Assembly (NCBI GenBank): GCA_017354095.1
Contig: JAFMRP010000346.1
Coordinates: 1-5,942, forward strand
DNA length: 5,942 nucleotides
From: Ktedonobacteraceae bacterium
GTDB taxonomy: Bacteria; Chloroflexota; Ktedonobacteria; Ktedonobacterales; Ktedonobacteraceae
Reading direction: 5' to 3'
Position 1 is the first letter of the stretch. Each line of letters begins with the position of its first letter. A program made the translations under genes and the position numbers. The notes beneath the pieces are model-generated. The model was given only the letters and a program-made list of their open reading frames with translations. It searched no databases and was not told the DNA's origin. Below, piece by piece: positions 1-5,942 of this stretch.

Positions 1-810
1 CCACTCCTTCTGCAGGATGTGGCGAAGCGCGCGGTCGAGTGGGCCACAGGATTCATGCGTCAGAGGCACGCCCCTCCCCGGCTTCGGTGCTCTGCTCATG
101 AGTGGGAAGCGCCGATGGCGGTGTCGAGGGTCTGACCATCTTCTCTCATCTCATCGCTCCCAACAGGTTCTCCCGGTAGTCGCGGACCCAGCGGATGCGC
201 CAACGAACCAAACGGGGAGAGCCCACGACCTCCACCAGCAAGCGAGCGCTTTCCATCCCCTGCCTGTGCCGCACGCTCGATATCAGCAATCTGCTGCCAC
301 GCGAGGCGCATGACCCGATCTGGCAGCCGACGACGCTCCGCTGCGCTCCACGAACCGACGAAGCGCTGCACCGTGGAGCCGACGCGGGCCACACGGCTGA
401 CATTGCCCACAAGCTGCTGGTTCTGGTCTGTATCAGTTGGTTGGGGGATATGCTCTCGGTCATCTTTCCTCATAGCCCAAGTATATCATACCTCGAGTCG
501 GATGATACCCATGACATCCAGGCAGCCGCAAATGAAAGGGATGCCCTCGTTGGTGGAACAAGCCAATCGGGCATTACCCACAAAGGGGCCGTTTTAAGGA
601 GTGGCGTCCTATTGCTTCCTCACACGTTTCTGTCGAACGAGCGGGAGAACAAAAGGCTCCGCTGGACCAAAGAACGTGGCCCCCTCTTTTTCTTTGAGCA
701 AGAGCCGATGATACTGAGGAAAGGACGCAACGGGATCAAAGGAAGCGCTTCATCGAAAAGACCGATTGATGAAACGGCAGCGAGCATCGAACGCTTGGCA
801 CGCGCGCGAT
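1..810. other. Left flank without a confident gene
   Basis: I see no recognisable gene product in this stretch. The first ~480 bases look more GC-rich than the rest and have open frames on both strands that mostly shadow one another. The + frame at 195-812 is long (205 codons) and stops just before the hydrolase ribosome binding site, but its translation resembles no family I know, its start has no good ribosome binding site, and it overlaps the more codon-like minus frame. From about 474 to 810 the sequence is plain, with a T-rich run near 681-693 but no clear stem beside it. I found no inverted terminal repeats, tRNA or riboswitch. The promoter of the hydrolase presumably lies here, but I could not pick out a convincing -35/-10 pair. 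Confidence 0.5.
96..473 (-). other. Possible remnant or unrecognised small ORF
   Basis: The minus-strand frame reads 125 codons from an ATG at 473 to a stop at 96-98. Its first ~70 codons look coding-like: third positions are mostly G or C, and the translation has plausible charged helical text (for example VQRFVGSW, AERRRLPDRVMRLAWQQIAD). After that it turns glycine/proline rich. The neighbouring minus frame (146-463) becomes more protein-like there (SPRLVRWRIRWVRDYRENLL). That is the pattern expected if an older gene had been frameshifted, perhaps the end of a decayed mobile-element or hypothetical gene. No domain is recognised and no strong ribosome binding site precedes 473. It may be a chance open frame in GC-rich DNA. 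Confidence 0.2.
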
Positions 811-817
811 GAGAAGG
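811..817 (+). promoter_or_regulatory. Ribosome binding site of the hydrolase
   Basis: GAGAAGG ends 7 bases before the ATG at 825, a normal Shine-Dalgarno distance. It supports this start; no competing upstream in-frame start with a comparable site was seen. Confidence 0.6.
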
Positions 818-824
818 TGTCGAG

Positions 825-1451
825 ATGAAGGATTTGACCTACGAGAAACACGTGACGGGGCTCCTTGTGATAGACCCCTACAACGATTTCATCTCACCAG
901 GGGGAAAAATTTGGCCACGCGTTCAAGAAGTGGCTGAGGCGACCTCGTGTGTGTCGAACATGAAGACCGTGCTCGAAGCGGCACGGCGAGCCCACCTGCG
1001 GATTTTCTTCGCCCTGCACCACCGCTACCGGGCGAGGGATTACGAAACGTGGAAATACATCGCCCCCATCCAGCGAGAAGCGTGGGACCACAAGACCTTT
1101 GAGGATGGCACCTGGGGCGGCGACATTCACCCTGATTTTCTTCCGCAACCTGGCGAAACGGTTGCCCAGGAGCACTGGTGCTCAAGCGGCTTTGCCAACA
1201 CCGATCTTGACCTTCTCCTGAAAAGGCATGGAATCCACAAGCTCGTGGTCATTGGCCTGAAAGCGAACACCTGTGTTGAGTCAACGATCAGGCATGCCAC
1301 CGAACTCGGTTATGAAGTAACGATGGTCAGAGATGCGACAGCGAGTTTTTCCTGGGATGAGATGAAGGCATCGCTCGAAATCAATCTCCCGCTCTATGCC
1401 TCAGCGATCCTGACCGCTCAAGAGATGGTCAACAAGCTTCCAAAGGGCTGA
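825..1451 (+). CDS. Isochorismatase-family cysteine hydrolase
   Basis: This is a 208-residue cytoplasmic hydrolase of the isochorismatase-like (cysteine hydrolase) superfamily, whose members cleave amides, ureido groups or the isochorismate enol ether; the substrate here cannot be told. The fold reads end to end: the first strand with the catalytic aspartate (LLVIDPYNDF, D17), the GTWGGDIHPDF segment at 95-105, the EHWCSSGFANTDLD stretch at 116-129, and the nucleophile loop GLKANTCVEST with C150, followed by LGYEVTMVRDATASF. Length is typical for single-domain members. The position just before EHW, where I recall lysine in some relatives, is glutamine (Q115), so the usual Asp-Lys-Cys triad is not fully evident. 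The subgroup carrying EHW...SGFANTDLD is mostly uncharacterised. The gene is probably its own transcription unit: 393 bp separate it from the next gene. Family assignment is firm; activity is unknown. Confidence 0.93.
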   Translation: MKDLTYEKHVTGLLVIDPYNDFISPGGKIWPRVQEVAEATSCVSNMKTVLEAARRAHLRIFFALHHRYRARDYETWKYIAPIQREAWDHKTFEDGTWGGDIHPDFLPQPGETVAQEHWCSSGFANTDLDLLLKRHGIHKLVVIGLKANTCVESTIRHATELGYEVTMVRDATASFSWDEMKASLEINLPLYASAILTAQEMVNKLPKG

Positions 1452-1459
1452 ACGCAATA

Positions 1460-1511
1460 TCGATGGGAAATCAGCGCGAATAGATGGCTATTCCATCGAC
1501 GAGATCTTTTT
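1460..1511 (+). terminator. Weak candidate terminator after the hydrolase gene
   Basis: TCGATGGGAA at 1460-1469 pairs with TTCCATCGA at 1491-1499 with one bulged G and a 21-base loop. A TTTTT run follows at 1507-1511, 7 bases past the stem. A shorter alternative stem, GATGG (1483-1487) with CCATC (1493-1497) around a 5-base loop, competes for the same right arm. The long loop and the gap before the T run make it a poor intrinsic terminator, but its place 9 bases after the stop codon fits. Confidence 0.3.
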
Positions 1512-1834
1512 GTTTCCAATACTGCTTGTTTCGTTTCCCAGGCACGTTTACTCCTCTCTTCTCACCAATCTGCTTTTTTGAGCACTCCTATGCTTGCCAT
1601 TCTCGCATGCTTTCCTTGTCTCCGTCGACCTCAGTAACTTCCTGGGTGACTCCACATGATCGGGCACGTGCTGCTTCTCTCAAATGCGGCTGCAGTATAT
1701 ATATACTTGAGTTTGCTTTATTGCACGTCTTGTGTTATCGTGATGATGGGCTCTATCAAACACCTGCTTCGAGCGAAGCGCTCTTTACTCAGATGGATGA
1801 AAGACGAGCTGGTTGTGCTCCATTCCTCTATGTT

Positions 1835-1839
1835 GAGAG
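1835..1839 (+). promoter_or_regulatory. Ribosome binding site deciding the NACHT gene start
   Basis: GAGAG lies 5 bases before the ATG at 1845. Upstream in-frame ATGs (for example 1656 and 1830) lack a better site. Translation from 1845 gives MTKKPRRANDLLRQAREAKG, which runs straight into the first helix of the XRE domain, as usual in such proteins. Confidence 0.4.
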
Positions 1840-1844
1840 AACCT

Positions 1845-4529
1845 ATGACGAAGAAGCCGCGCAGAGCAAATGATTTGTTACGCCAGGCCCGTGAAGCAAA
1901 AGGGTGGACACAGCGCCATCTCGCCAAAGCCGTAGGGGTAGGGGAATCCACCGTCAGAAGCTGGGAATATGGCGATCGCTCACCTTCACTCGCAGTCCGA
2001 TTACGCCTGTGTCAGGCCCTGGAGAAGACCCCTCAAGAACTCGGCTTGCCGCCTGGCAAAACAAGGAAGCAGGAACAGCCACTGCTCCAAGCAGGGACTG
2101 CGCACATTTCTTCAATGAATGTCAACCGCCAGAGAATGCTCAATCGGGTACATACGTATTGGATCAAAGAGGTTTTCGACCGTTCACTCTACAACGAGTT
2201 GCTCATCATCCTCGGACTCAAAGAGCAACCCAATGCCGTTGCCAATCCCTGGCGCCTCGTCACCTCAGAAGCAGATCAGCCATTTCCTCTCCTACCCGCA
2301 GGGACACCCATTACAGAGGTCTATGATGATGCACATGGTGAATTACTCATCTTGGGAGAGCCTGGGGCAGGAAAGACCACCCTCCTGCTCGAGTTAACTC
2401 GCGACCTGTTGAAGCGAGCGGCGCAAAACGAACAGCATCCGATGCCGGTCGTCTTCCATCTCTCTTCATGGGCGACTAAACGGGCTGCACTTGCTGATTG
2501 GCTGGTTGAGGAACTGATGAGTAAGTATATTGTGCCCCGCCACATAGCGCAACAGTGGGTAGAGGTGGATCACATCCTGCCACTTCTCGACGGATTAGAT
2601 GAGGTGGACGAAGCGTACCGCTCTGCATGTGTGATTGCCATGAACCAGTATCGCCAGAATCATGGATTAGCTTCGATGGTGGTGTGTTGCCGATACCAGG
2701 ATTATTTTGCTCAGACAGAACGGATGATGCTCGAAAAAGCGATTCTACTACAGCCTCTGAATATACAACAAATGCTCGATTATCTTGCTCGCGCCGGCAA
2801 ACCATTAGAATCACTCCGACACGTCTTACAGACCGACACCGCATTACAAGAAATGGTCACAACACCACTAATGCTGAGTATTATGGCATTGACGTACCAG
2901 GGAAGCAAGGTTACCCCAACGATACAAGGCACGCTTGAGGAACAACGTCGCCACATCTTTCATCTCTACATAGAGCGGATGTTAGCGCGAAGGGGTCAAA
3001 AAAGAACGTATTCCCCAGAGCAGACACAGTGCTGGTTGGGCTGGTTAGCAAGGTTGATGCAGGAGCAAAATCAAACGGAATTTTATGTCGAACGACTCCA
3101 TCCAAAGGTGCTCCCAGCAAAGCAACAACAACGTCACTACACGAGTATGGTCTGGATGATTAATGGTATCAGCAATATGATTTTGCTGATGTTATTTGGA
3201 TGGTTCCGTGGAGGAAAAACAGTCGCCGACGATGGATTGGGAACAGGGCTTCTGGGACAGCTTGGAGCCCCTCCAGGAGATGCCATTTTACAATGGATGG
3301 CGCCAGGAGTGGGAGGCGGGCTCGGTGGTGGCGCTACCGTTGGTTTGATCATGGTGCTCATCGCGATTTTCTCCGGCCGACTGATCAAAACGGCCTCCTA
3401 CGATACCGGGGGGTGGACCTGGCCTTCTATCGCAGGGGGCCTCATGCGAGGTCTTCGCCAGGGATTGCGGATAGGATTGGCGGTCTGCGTGCCAGGAGTC
3501 TTGCTCTTCAGCATACTGTATGGCCCTCCTACCGGATTATCGTACGGGATCACGTTTGGCCTGTATGGCGGCCTGATTACGGGCTTACTTGCCATTACTG
3601 CCGATGAGAGCACCAAAGAGGTGGACATCTCGCGGAGCCTTCTCGCTCATATCGCTGACGCCGTGGTCATCGGTATGTGTGCAGGAGCTGGATTTTACCT
3701 CACGAATGGCCTCATCGTGAAATCGGTTCAGGCCATCCCCTTTGCTATGATGGTCAGCATATTTGGTGGTGCCTTTTTTCTGCTCGATGAAAGGCGTCAC
3801 CACAGCGAAGGTCGGGGCCTTGGCACATGGATGAAGCCCATCGAGACCATCGATTGGTCATGGAGTAATCTCAAACACCATCTGCGTGTCCACCTCCGAA
3901 GAGGTTCACTGCTTGGACTGATTGTCTGTCTATGGGTAAGCCTGACCTTTGGGATCACGAGCAGCTTTTTTCATGGATGGGTCTATGGATGGACCTACGG
4001 GGTCATGTACGGACTCATGAGCGGAGCAGTGACTGGCGCAACGGCCATCCTCATCATGGTTCTCAACAGCGGATGGACGAGCGATCTACTTGAAGAGGAC
4101 CATTTGAGAAAACCAAATGAGGGGATCCATCGATCCCTCCGTCATGCGCTCTTCGCCTCTCTTCTCTTAGGAGCCATCGTAGGCATTTTCAGTGGGGTTG
4201 CAAGCGGCCTTGCGTTCGGCCTGATTGGCGGTCTCTCTGGATGGGTAACGCTCGCATGCGGTTTTGGGATCGTGTGTAGTATTGACGCCATCTACATCTT
4301 TTGGATCGTGTATGGAGGGGGCGCATGGATGGCACACCTCATCTTACGTCTTCAACTCTGGAGGCAGGGAGCCATGCCCCTGGCTATCGTTCCATTTCTT
4401 GAGTACGCGGTAGAGCATGTCCTCTTAAGAAAGGTGGGAGGTGGCTACATCTTTGTCCATCGACTGCTGCTTGAGCACTTTGCAGCCATCCCTCCCTCAA
4501 AAAAGTGCCGAGTCATACAGAAGAGGTGA
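1845..4529 (+). CDS. XRE-NACHT NTPase with multi-pass membrane domain
   Basis: From the ATG at 1845 this is an 894-residue STAND-class ATPase fused to a DNA-binding-type domain and a membrane domain. Residues 9-67 form an XRE helix-turn-helix (WTQRHLAKAVGVGESTVRSW). A conserved pre-NACHT segment follows at 94-136 (NRQRMLNRVHTYW...NPW). The NACHT core has Walker A GEPGAGKTT (171-179), Walker B LLDGLDEV (247-254), CRYQDY with R283 as likely sensor region, and TPLML (340-344). Residues 389-424 (YSPEQTQCWLGWLA...) resemble the segment after the NACHT helical domain. About ten glycine-rich hydrophobic segments occupy 435-825. The tail GGGYIFVHRLLLEHFAAI (865-882) resembles the F-H-x3-[QL]-E-[YH]-F-A motif of NACHT winged-helix ends. 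Known NACHT proteins are nucleotide switches, and bacterial ones include phage sensors. Membrane-tethered sensing or transcription control is inference. The P450 gene starts 44 bp downstream. An in-frame start at 1656 would add 63 residues. Confidence 0.92.
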   Translation: MTKKPRRANDLLRQAREAKGWTQRHLAKAVGVGESTVRSWEYGDRSPSLAVRLRLCQALEKTPQELGLPPGKTRKQEQPLLQAGTAHISSMNVNRQRMLNRVHTYWIKEVFDRSLYNELLIILGLKEQPNAVANPWRLVTSEADQPFPLLPAGTPITEVYDDAHGELLILGEPGAGKTTLLLELTRDLLKRAAQNEQHPMPVVFHLSSWATKRAALADWLVEELMSKYIVPRHIAQQWVEVDHILPLLDGLDEVDEAYRSACVIAMNQYRQNHGLASMVVCCRYQDYFAQTERMMLEKAILLQPLNIQQMLDYLARAGKPLESLRHVLQTDTALQEMVTTPLMLSIMALTYQGSKVTPTIQGTLEEQRRHIFHLYIERMLARRGQKRTYSPEQTQCWLGWLARLMQEQNQTEFYVERLHPKVLPAKQQQRHYTSMVWMINGISNMILLMLFGWFRGGKTVADDGLGTGLLGQLGAPPGDAILQWMAPGVGGGLGGGATVGLIMVLIAIFSGRLIKTASYDTGGWTWPSIAGGLMRGLRQGLRIGLAVCVPGVLLFSILYGPPTGLSYGITFGLYGGLITGLLAITADESTKEVDISRSLLAHIADAVVIGMCAGAGFYLTNGLIVKSVQAIPFAMMVSIFGGAFFLLDERRHHSEGRGLGTWMKPIETIDWSWSNLKHHLRVHLRRGSLLGLIVCLWVSLTFGITSSFFHGWVYGWTYGVMYGLMSGAVTGATAILIMVLNSGWTSDLLEEDHLRKPNEGIHRSLRHALFASLLLGAIVGIFSGVASGLAFGLIGGLSGWVTLACGFGIVCSIDAIYIFWIVYGGGAWMAHLILRLQLWRQGAMPLAIVPFLEYAVEHVLLRKVGGGYIFVHRLLLEHFAAIPPSKKCRVIQKR
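3414..3713 (+). repeat. Membrane-domain internal duplication, copy A
   Basis: This encodes residues 524-623 of the NACHT protein. Residues 524-580 align without gaps to 671-727 in copy B: I count 21 identities in 57 positions, including W-x-W at the start, GL at 544-545 paired with GL at 691-692, VC, and the glycine ladder G-x2-YG-x-T-x-G. A second block, ISRSLLAHIADAVVIG (595-610), aligns with the IHRSL block of copy B at a further 19-residue offset, with 8 of 29 identical. The repeat shows at protein level; DNA similarity is low, so the duplication is old. Confidence 0.6.
3855..4211 (+). repeat. Membrane-domain internal duplication, copy B
   Basis: This encodes residues 671-789, the second copy of the unit. 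It starts with WSW (671-673) and has the glycine ladder GWVYGWTYGVMYGL (711-724). The later block, NEGIHRSLRHALFASLLLG (758-776), matches ISRSL and the following segment in copy A. Copy B carries about 19 more residues between the two blocks, around LNSGWTSDLLEEDH, which is probably a soluble loop. Confidence 0.6.
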
Positions 4530-4552
4530 GTGGATGGCACTCGCTCACCCTC
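4523..4552 (+). promoter_or_regulatory. Intercistronic hairpin between NACHT and P450 genes
   Basis: Two alternative stems overlap here. GAGTG (4528-4532) pairs perfectly with CACTC (4538-4542) around a 5-base loop. GAGGTGAG (4523-4530) can pair with CTCACCCTC (4544-4552) with one bulged C. There is no T run, so this is not an intrinsic terminator. The outer stem would hold the NACHT stop codon and end about 10 bases before the P450 ribosome binding site, so an effect on coupling or RNA stability is possible. With such short arms chance is a fair alternative. Confidence 0.25.
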
Positions 4553-4562
4553 TATTGAAATC

Positions 4563-4568
4563 AGGAGG
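4563..4568 (+). promoter_or_regulatory. Strong ribosome binding site of the P450
   Basis: AGGAGG, a full Shine-Dalgarno core, ends 5 bases before the ATG at 4574. It is the strongest ribosome binding site in the window, fixes the P450 start, and suggests efficient independent initiation on a shared message. Confidence 0.8.
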
Positions 4569-4573
4569 ATGGT

Positions 4574-5881
4574 ATGAGAGAGATACACACTCCTACGGTG
4601 AAGCGCCGATGGTCGTCGGTGCTCGGGGCGGCAGAGGATTTCAGGACGGACATCCTCTCCTTCGGGTACGACATCTGGAAGAACGGCGACTATGTACGAG
4701 ATCGTATGCTCCATAAACGCTGTCTTTTTCTCTTTCACCCTACTGCGGTTGAACATGTGCTGCAAAAACATTACAAAATCTATACCAAAGATGTTTTTCT
4801 GTTTCGAGCCCTCAAAGTCGTTTTAGGGAATGGGCTGACCACGAGCGAGGGGGATCTCTGGCTTCGGCAACGCCGGTTGCTCCAGCCGTTCTTTCAACGC
4901 TCGAAGCTCGGAGCGTTAACGTCCATCATGATCGACAGCGTGAAGCAACTGCATCAGGAATGGCAGCCGGGAGAAACCTATGAAATGCAGTATGAGATGA
5001 ATAAATTAACGTTGTCCATCAGCGTGAATACGCTGTTTCAGCAGACCATCCTGGATCCGCTCAAATTTATGGAACGTTTCCGGGGCATCGGTCCAGAAAT
5101 CGCTTCCTATTCTCGCCTCCCATTCCCTCCCCTTGCCGTTCCAACACCTCGCAATAGGCGATTACAGCACTACATTCATGCCCTGGATCAACAAATCCAA
5201 GAGGTGATTGCCGATCGCAGAAAGAATCCGATTGAGGAAAACGATATTCTTCAAACCCTCATCGAACACAATGAGGCCCAGCAGATCCGTGATGAGATGA
5301 TGTCGTTAGTGATCGCAGGCTTTCAAACCACCGCTCTGACCTTGTCCTTCGCTTTTTGGATGATTGCGAGCCATCCAGAGGTCGAACAGAAGCTCTCTGA
5401 AGAGATTGCAAGCATCCTTGGAGAGCGGGAGTTGGAACCTTCAGACCTGGACCGTTTCAGCTACGCCAAACAGGTCCTCGCCGAGACGCTCCGTCTCTAC
5501 CCAGTATCATTCGGATTAGTCCGCCAAGCCGCCAAGGACGATAATATTGGCGGCCATACAGTGGCAAAGGGAGAGGTAGTATTTTTGTTTCCCTTCTTCA
5601 CACACCGACATCCCGATTTCTGGAAGGAGCCAGAGCAATTTCTCCCTGAGCGGTTTGCGGAACCGGGAGCAGCCCGACATAAATATGCGTATATCCCCTT
5701 TGGGGCTGGGCCTCACCTGTGCCTGGGGAACCACTTCGCTCTCCTTGAGGCGCTGATTATCCTGGTCATGACGATCCAGAGGTATCGATTATCCCTCCCC
5801 ACGCCCGAGTATCAGCCAGAACTCCAGGTCATGATTGCCATGAAGATGAACGCACTTCCGCTGCGATTAGAAAAGAGGTGA
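4574..5881 (+). CDS. Cytochrome P450, soluble
   Basis: This 435-residue haem-thiolate monooxygenase takes electrons from separate redox partners, none of which is encoded here. The family hallmarks occur in order: the C-helix WLRQRR (96-101, W96 and R100), the I-helix AGFQTT (248-253), the K-helix ExxR in ETLRLYP (E304, R307), the meander LPERF (357-361), and the haem loop FGAGPHLCLG (376-385) with the axial cysteine C383. No signal or anchor helix is seen at the N-terminus, so it should be cytosolic; length is normal for bacterial P450s. The I-helix acid usually found before the conserved threonine is glutamine (Q251), while T252 is kept. The K-helix and meander text resembles the fatty-acid/xenobiotic type (CYP102/CYP4-like) more than P450cam, but the substrate cannot be assigned. 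It follows the NACHT gene by 44 bp and is possibly co-transcribed. Confidence 0.96.
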   Translation: MREIHTPTVKRRWSSVLGAAEDFRTDILSFGYDIWKNGDYVRDRMLHKRCLFLFHPTAVEHVLQKHYKIYTKDVFLFRALKVVLGNGLTTSEGDLWLRQRRLLQPFFQRSKLGALTSIMIDSVKQLHQEWQPGETYEMQYEMNKLTLSISVNTLFQQTILDPLKFMERFRGIGPEIASYSRLPFPPLAVPTPRNRRLQHYIHALDQQIQEVIADRRKNPIEENDILQTLIEHNEAQQIRDEMMSLVIAGFQTTALTLSFAFWMIASHPEVEQKLSEEIASILGERELEPSDLDRFSYAKQVLAETLRLYPVSFGLVRQAAKDDNIGGHTVAKGEVVFLFPFFTHRHPDFWKEPEQFLPERFAEPGAARHKYAYIPFGAGPHLCLGNHFALLEALIILVMTIQRYRLSLPTPEYQPELQVMIAMKMNALPLRLEKR

Positions 5882-5942
5882 GGCCAGCGGAATTATAATA
5901 TCCACTTTATGCCTATACCTGTGCCCACTTCTATCCGGAGGC
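5882..5942. other. Right edge after the P450
   Basis: The last 61 bases have no hairpin with a T run, so the P450 transcript may continue. A perfect TATAAT lies at 5894-5899, but no TTGACA-like hexamer sits 16-18 bases upstream, so it is a weak promoter candidate. GGAGG at 5937-5941 could be the ribosome binding site of a gene beginning just past the edge. Confidence 0.2.

Larger units (their letters stand above)
1452..1844. other. Intergenic control region before the NACHT gene
   Basis: This 393-bp gap contains the candidate terminator of the hydrolase near its left end, then a T/C-rich stretch (about 1503-1620) and a (TA)5 tract at 1696-1705. A TTGAGT hexamer at 1707-1712 resembles a -35 box, but the best -10-like hexamer after it (TGTTAT, 1733-1738) is about 20 bases away, too far for a standard promoter. 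The promoter of the NACHT gene is therefore likely here but not located. An open frame in phase with the NACHT gene begins at 1656; its translation is hydrophobic and cysteine-rich, unlike the usual start of XRE proteins, and is judged non-coding. Confidence 0.45.

Noticed and set aside
481..491. Short palindrome GTATATCATAC as an operator
   Set aside because: The arms are only 4 bases, and it is far from any confident start codon.
195..812. 205-codon open frame on the + strand ending just before the hydrolase
   Set aside because: There is no recognisable domain, no clear ribosome binding site and mixed low-quality composition, and it overlaps a more codon-like minus-strand frame.
1696..1705. 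(TA)5 tract as a promoter -10 element
   Set aside because: No acceptable -35 hexamer lies 16-18 bases upstream; it may only be a flexible AT tract.
1656..1844. 63-residue N-terminal extension of the NACHT protein
   Set aside because: It is hydrophobic and cysteine-rich, with no ribosome binding site at 1656. The start at 1845 places the XRE domain at the normal distance from the N-terminus.
1484..1873. 129-codon + strand open frame over the intergenic gap
   Set aside because: It overlaps the start of the NACHT gene in another frame, has no family resemblance and has a weak start context.
3137..3388. Minus-strand open frames opposite the membrane domain
   Set aside because: They are proline-rich mirror images of the glycine-rich coding strand, as expected for shadows.
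107..4612. 13-base match GAAGCGCCGATGG near 106 and 4600
   Set aside because: A single exact 13-mer pair is close to chance expectation in 6 kb, and the flanks do not match.

Overview
The window carries three complete genes on the + strand: an isochorismatase-fold cysteine hydrolase (825-1451), a large XRE/NACHT/multi-pass membrane protein (1845-4529) and a soluble cytochrome P450 (4574-5881). They are preceded by about 0.8 kb without a confident gene. The most likely source is a soil-type Chloroflexota bacterium, class Ktedonobacteria. This is an inference: as I recall, that group is rich in proteins with an N-terminal XRE helix-turn-helix joined to a NACHT NTPase and in stand-alone P450s. 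Gene structure is plainly bacterial, with Shine-Dalgarno sites and short spacers. Some cyanobacteria carry related NACHT-membrane proteins, so the assignment is tentative.

Layout. Positions 1-810 look more GC-rich at the left end and contain overlapping open frames on both strands with no convincing product; the minus-strand frame at 96-473 looks most codon-like and may be a remnant. The hydrolase follows a good ribosome binding site. The 393-bp gap 1452-1844 holds a weak hairpin/T-tract that could end the hydrolase transcript, a (TA)5 tract, and the probable control region of the next gene. The NACHT gene and the P450 gene are 44 bp apart in the same direction, and the P450 has a near-perfect ribosome binding site, so they may be co-transcribed.

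How they may work together. The NACHT protein is the notable element. One chain combines a DNA-binding-type HTH, a STAND-class NTPase with clear Walker A and B motifs, and about ten glycine-rich membrane segments. The membrane part contains a readable internal duplication and is followed by a C-terminal motif that in ordinary NACHT proteins sits close to the NTPase. It could be a membrane-tethered regulator or a defence sensor; the sequence does not decide which. The P450 is a candidate output or passenger gene. The hydrolase seems to be a separate transcription unit. No redox partner for the P450, no known defence effector and no CRISPR array lies in the window; no tRNA or rRNA gene was recognised.
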